From Mycetocola tolaasinivorans (lineage in GTDB: Bacteria > Actinomycetota > Actinomycetes > Actinomycetales > Microbacteriaceae): a stretch of 64,000 bases of DNA. Positions 60,841 to 64,000 of this stretch are shown here, piece by piece (position 1 is the first letter of the stretch; each line of letters begins with the position of its first letter). The notes beneath the pieces are model-generated. The model was not told the origin of the DNA. It made no database searches and saw nothing but the letters and a program-made list of their open reading frames with translations. The position numbers and the translations under genes were made by a program. The stretch covers positions 310,001-374,000 of the forward strand of contig NZ_RCUX01000002.1 of the NCBI RefSeq assembly GCF_003667565.1. Direction: 5' to 3'.

Positions 60841-62000
60841 AGTCCGCTCAGCTTTCGTTTCCGGGCGAGCAGGATCAGGACCGGGGCACCCACAAACGCC
60901 GTGACGATCCCGGCCTCCAACTCGATCGGGCCGCCCATGATGCGGCCAATAATGTCGGCACCGACGAGCAGGATGGGCGCGCAGACGATCGTGTAGGCGA
61001 GGATCCAGCGCTGATCGGGCCCCACAATCCAGCGTGCAGCGTGCGGGATCATCAACCCAACAAACCCGATCGGTCCGGTCGCGCCGGTCGCGGCCCCGGC
61101 CAGCAGGGTGACCGCGATAATCACAAGAATGCGCACGACGGCGAGGTTGGCACCGAGCGAGCGCGCGAGATCATCGCCGAGTGCCACCGCGTTGAGCGCG
61201 CCCGCGCAGCCCACGGCGATCACGATCCCGATGAGGATAAACGGCGACACCGCGGCCAGGACATCCCAGCCGCGCCCCGCGAGGGAACCCACGCCCCACC
61301 CGCGCATCTTTTCGAAATTCTCGGGCCGCAGCAGGGCGATGGTGCCCGAAAACCCGCCGAGGACGGCGCCGAGTGCGACCCCCACCAGGGTGAGCCGGAT
61401 CGGTGTGGCCTGCCGCGGCCCGGCGGAGCCCAGCACATAGACCAGCACGGTCACGAGCACGGCCCCGCCGAAGGAGAGCCAGAGGTACTGGTGAATGCTC
61501 GTAATGCCCAGAAACCCGACGCCGATCGCGATCGCAAACGAGGCCCCCGCCCCGACACCGAGGATTCCGGTATCGGCGAGGGGATTGCGGGTCAGCGCCT
61601 GGATCAGCGCCCCGGCCACGCCGAGCGCACACCCCACCACGAGCCCGAGAAGCGCCCGCGGCAGACGCATCTCCCGCACAATATAGGCCGATTCGCCGCC
61701 GTCGTTGACCCAGAGATACCGCCAGGCCTCGTCGGCCGGAATGGCACGGGTACCGACCACGAGACTCAGGAGCAGCGCGAGAACAAGCACGGCCAGGGCA
61801 ATCGCCAGGCCGAGCATCCGGCCCCCGCGGCCGCGCAGCAGCACGGTGCGGGCCGCGGGAGCGGACGCCGAGGAAGAGACCGAATCGGCTCCGGAAACGG
61901 GGGCTCCGGAAGCGGATACTGCGGAAGCGGGCACTGCGGAAACGGGCACTGCGGAGGCCCCCGCCGCCGCATCCCGCGTTTCGGGGGAAACCCGGGTCAC
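60837..62000 (-). CDS. ferric-siderophore FecCD permease with repetitive N-terminal tail
   Basis: A 387-aa permease. Residues ~15-50 are a low-complexity Ala/Val/Ser/Pro tail encoded by four 15-bp repeats (61893-61952). Then FecCD features: IVREMRLPRALLGLVVGCALGVAGALIQALTRNPLADTGILGV and GPIGFVGLMIPHAARWIVGPDQRW. Overlaps the SIP gene by 4 bp. It pairs with the frameshifted permease. Confidence 0.93.
   Translation of the reverse strand: MTRVSPETRDAAAGASAVPVSAVPASAVSASGAPVSGADSVSSSASAPAARTVLLRGRGGRMLGLAIALAVLVLALLLSLVVGTRAIPADEAWRYLWVNDGGESAYIVREMRLPRALLGLVVGCALGVAGALIQALTRNPLADTGILGVGAGASFAIAIGVGFLGITSIHQYLWLSFGGAVLVTVLVYVLGSAGPRQATPIRLTLVGVALGAVLGGFSGTIALLRPENFEKMRGWGVGSLAGRGWDVLAAVSPFILIGIVIAVGCAGALNAVALGDDLARSLGANLAVVRILVIIAVTLLAGAATGATGPIGFVGLMIPHAARWIVGPDQRWILAYTIVCAPILLVGADIIGRIMGGPIELEAGIVTAFVGAPVLILLARKRKLSGL
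61893..61952. repeat. four tandem 15-bp repeats inside the permease gene
   Basis: Units at 61893-61907, 61908-61922, 61923-61937 and 61938-61952 follow the pattern GGAARCGGGNNCTGC and encode an AVPxS-like pentapeptide repeat in the cytoplasmic tail. In frame, so copy number can change without breaking the gene. Confidence 0.85.
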
Positions 62001-62866
62001 AGCCCCAACCGTTCGAGCTGATCCTCGTAGGCGTCCCGCGCAAGCTCCTCATCGGCCGGGTTCTCCCAGAGCTGGCTGAGGCGCGTGGTGACGGACTCAT
62101 CGAGCGCCTCCCAGCGGGTGATCCATTCCTCCGAGTTGTGCCGCCAGTAGCCGATGATCTTCATCGAGGTGCCTGGCACCTTCAGCTCGTGACGCAGCAG
62201 TCGGCGAGCATCACGCAGCTCGCCGGCCTCGCCCGCCACCCACACGTAGGTGCCCGGCTGGATGCTCATCGCCCGCAGCGCCTCGGTCATTGCCGAGGGG
62301 GCCACCCCGTTGCCTCGGCCGGAAATCCACTCGGTTTCGAGGGCGGCGGGGCTCGTGAGCTCGATCCGGTGATCGGCCTCGGCCACCTCGATGATCGCAC
62401 GCGCGTGGGCGGTAGCGGGGAGGCGTTCGAGGAGGCGACCGAGTGCGGGAATCCCGGTCGCATCGGTCACGAAGAGGTAGCGTTCGAGGTGGTCCGGGGC
62501 GTCGTAAAGTCCCCGGGGCGAGCCGAACAGCAGGCGATCACCCGGGGCCGCATTTTTCGCCCAGGTGGCCGCGTGGCCGTGACCGTGCAGCACAAAGTCG
62601 ATGTCGATCTCGGCGTCCGCCGCGCTAAACCGGCGGATCGTGTACGGGGCCACGTGCGGATACTCACCCGCGAAGCTCCAGTTGCCGTTCTCCTCGACGG
62701 TGGGTTCCTGCAGGGTGCCGTCGAGCTCGGGGAAGTGCACGCGCACATACTCATCGCCCACGTCGGTGCTGGGAAAACCGGAGAGCCCGGGATCGTGCAG
62801 GGTGACCCGCACGAGCCCGGGAGAAAGCGGGGTTACCGCCGTCACGGTGCCGAAGTAGGCGCTCAC
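61997..62866 (-). CDS. siderophore-interacting protein (FAD ferric-siderophore reductase)
   Basis: A 289-aa SIP/ViuB-family protein that reduces the iron of an imported siderophore with NAD(P)H and FAD. VTLHDPGLSGFPSTDVGDEYVRVHFPE is the start of the flavin-binding barrel. PYTIRRFSAADAEIDIDFVLHGHGHAATWAKNAAPGDRLLFGSPRG matches the family, with Pro where many members have Arg before YT. The C-terminal part WVAGEAGELRDARRLLRHEL is the NADPH region. It overlaps both neighbours by 4 bp. Confidence 0.93.
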   Translation of the reverse strand: MSAYFGTVTAVTPLSPGLVRVTLHDPGLSGFPSTDVGDEYVRVHFPELDGTLQEPTVEENGNWSFAGEYPHVAPYTIRRFSAADAEIDIDFVLHGHGHAATWAKNAAPGDRLLFGSPRGLYDAPDHLERYLFVTDATGIPALGRLLERLPATAHARAIIEVAEADHRIELTSPAALETEWISGRGNGVAPSAMTEALRAMSIQPGTYVWVAGEAGELRDARRLLRHELKVPGTSMKIIGYWRHNSEEWITRWEALDESVTTRLSQLWENPADEELARDAYEDQLERLGL

Positions 62867-63861
62867 TTGACCTCCGCCCGAGCCGTCTCGACCCGGGTGA
62901 GTAGCGGATCAATGTCGTTGAGGTTGATGGTGCCCCAGCCGTAGGAGCCGGTGGGCGAGTAGGGAATGTTCTCGAAGACCATGCCGTCCTTCACTGCGGG
63001 CAGGTTCTTCCACAGCACGCTGTCGGTGAGGGCGGGCACGATGTCCGTGATCGGGATCTGGCTGAACAGCACGGTCGCGTTGTTCAGGCGGTCCAGAGCC
63101 TCGAAGGAGAACCAGTTCGGGAACTTCGCCTCGTTGATCTCATCGGGCTGCTGGTCGCGGTAGCGCGCGCCGACGTCGGACCACACGCCCCCGGTGAAGT
63201 GGGTGGAGGCGTAGGTGCCCCAGGTGTCCTCGGTGGGCACAAACACGGCCATGGTCTCGTTGTCGAGGAAGCTCGGGTGGGCCTGCTTGACCTCGGCGAG
63301 GCGGTCCTCATAGGTCTTCTTGACGGTGGCTAGCTGCTCGGTGCGGCCCATGAGGTCGGCCATGCCGTCGGCGCGAGTCTTCCAACTCAGGCTGTCGCGG
63401 GCGGAGAAGGTCACGATCGGGGCGATCTTTTCCAGCTGCGCGCGCATCGGGTCATCCAGCGGCAGGAAGTCGTCGGTGGCGACGATCACATCGGGCTTGG
63501 CCTGGGCGACGGCCTCGACGTTCAGCTCGTAGTACTCGCCGATCGAGATGGCATCGGACTTCTGTACCTGCTCGCGATAGGTGTCGGGGATGCCGCGGGA
63601 TTCCTTCTCGAAGTACGTGTTGACCACACCCACGGGCTTCACCCCGAGGTCGAGGAGGGCCGCGGGGGTGTAGAAGTCCACCGAGACGACGCGATCGATC
63701 TTCTTCGGGATCGTGACGGTGCCGGTGTCGGTGGTGAATTCGCGGGTCGAGGCGCTCGCCGGGGCGGCGCCGGATCCGGTGGCGCAGGCGCTGAGGGCGA
63801 GCGCGGCGAGTGCGGTCAGCGCGACGCCGGCGAGGCGGCGCGAAACGGAGGTGCTGTTCAC
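62863..63861 (-). CDS. siderophore-binding lipoprotein, system 2
   Basis: A 332-aa receptor from GTG 63861 with an LSAC lipobox (the signal peptide is clearly hydrophobic). Mature protein TVTIPKKIDRVVSVDFYTPAALLDLGVKPVGVVN and NVEAVAQAKPDVIVATDDFLPLDDPMRAQLEKIAPIV match FepB/FhuD-type receptors. First gene of the leftward operon with SIP and two permeases, behind the iron box at 63936. No ATPase gene is present before the operon ends, so it may share the ATPase of system 1. Confidence 0.92.
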   Translation of the reverse strand: MNSTSVSRRLAGVALTALAALALSACATGSGAAPASASTREFTTDTGTVTIPKKIDRVVSVDFYTPAALLDLGVKPVGVVNTYFEKESRGIPDTYREQVQKSDAISIGEYYELNVEAVAQAKPDVIVATDDFLPLDDPMRAQLEKIAPIVTFSARDSLSWKTRADGMADLMGRTEQLATVKKTYEDRLAEVKQAHPSFLDNETMAVFVPTEDTWGTYASTHFTGGVWSDVGARYRDQQPDEINEAKFPNWFSFEALDRLNNATVLFSQIPITDIVPALTDSVLWKNLPAVKDGMVFENIPYSPTGSYGWGTINLNDIDPLLTRVETARAEVK

Positions 63862-63935
63862 GGAGGTGCTTTCTTTTGGGGAACCGCGCGGGGCGCGTCG
63901 GGGGAGTCGGCTACACCCAGCATCGTGATTAGAGC

Positions 63936-63954
63936 TTAGGGCAGCCTTGCCTCA
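63936..63954. promoter_or_regulatory. DtxR/IdeR-type iron box, siderophore operon 2
   Basis: TTAGGGCAGCCTTGCCTCA matches 14 of 19 positions of TTAGGTTAGSCTAACCTAA, 75 bp upstream of the leftward binding-protein start. Nothing else is seen to the window's end. Confidence 0.65.
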
Positions 63955-64000
63955 TAACTCTAGGGCGAGGTTGATCCCGGGAGGGTGACGAAAGATACCG

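Overview
The window is about 64 kb of high-GC DNA. GTG starts, 4-bp ATGA/GTGA gene overlaps, LacI/TetR regulators, lipoprotein-based ABC importers, DtxR/IdeR-like iron boxes and a LAxTG-type wall anchor all point to an actinobacterium. Gene order and several family-level similarities suggest Microbacteriaceae; this is an inference, with no rRNA present to confirm it. No CRISPR array, rRNA operon, transposase or prophage was seen.

Layout. (1) 1-11131: mostly housekeeping. The 3' end of a YidC/Oxa1 insertase, a phage-holin-family membrane protein, a tandem META lipoprotein, a 1265-aa SF1-helicase-like protein whose ATPase and nuclease motifs look degenerate, then the leftward set 5-FCL/FmdB/mscL divergent from galU, an N-acetyltransferase and a coiled membrane protein, then a MarR/membrane-protein divergent pair. 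(2) 11281-14156: tRNA-Ala(CGC) followed by a lower-GC three-gene leftward group: PD-(D/E)XK nuclease-like protein, MazG-like pyrophosphohydrolase, and a GIY-YIG nuclease fused to a DUF2075-type helicase. This is the best candidate for an undescribed (possibly anti-phage) system. (3) 14605-23045: one long leftward nucleoside operon (BMP lipoprotein, ABC ATPase, two permeases, nucleoside hydrolase, LacI regulator, MFS carrier) behind two perfect 18-bp operators. (4) 23442-27031: amino-acid permease, saccharopine-dehydrogenase-like enzyme and TetR regulator. (5) 27136-39094: a mannoside-type carbohydrate locus (ABC importer, GH130 phosphorylase, HAD-IIB enzyme, LacI regulator, and a 1271-aa secreted LAHTG-anchored glycosidase) with two identical LacI operators, flanked by two paralogous HAD genes. 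(6) 39205-43857: XRE/DUF2690 membrane regulator, two MDR oxidoreductases, AraC and TetR regulators. (7) 44005-48006: ferric-siderophore importer 1. (8) 48069-55403: aldo/keto reductase, flavin monooxygenase and a dipeptide-type ABC importer for an unknown organic substrate. (9) 55677-59790: glycosyltransferase, PhnA-like protein, membrane protein and a NarL-type two-component system. (10) 59787-63861: ferric-siderophore importer 2 with a siderophore-interacting reductase; its second permease is split by a one-base frameshift in a six-cytosine run.

How the genes work together. The carbohydrate locus can be read as a pathway: the wall-anchored glycosidase trims an external glycan, the ABC system imports oligosaccharide, GH130 phosphorolyses it to a sugar 1-phosphate, and the HAD-IIB protein may process that phosphate. 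The LacI protein would control both halves through the two ACCGAAACGTTTCGGT sites. The nucleoside operon imports and cleaves nucleosides under its own LacI. The two siderophore systems each have one DtxR-like box in front and are probably co-induced by iron limitation.
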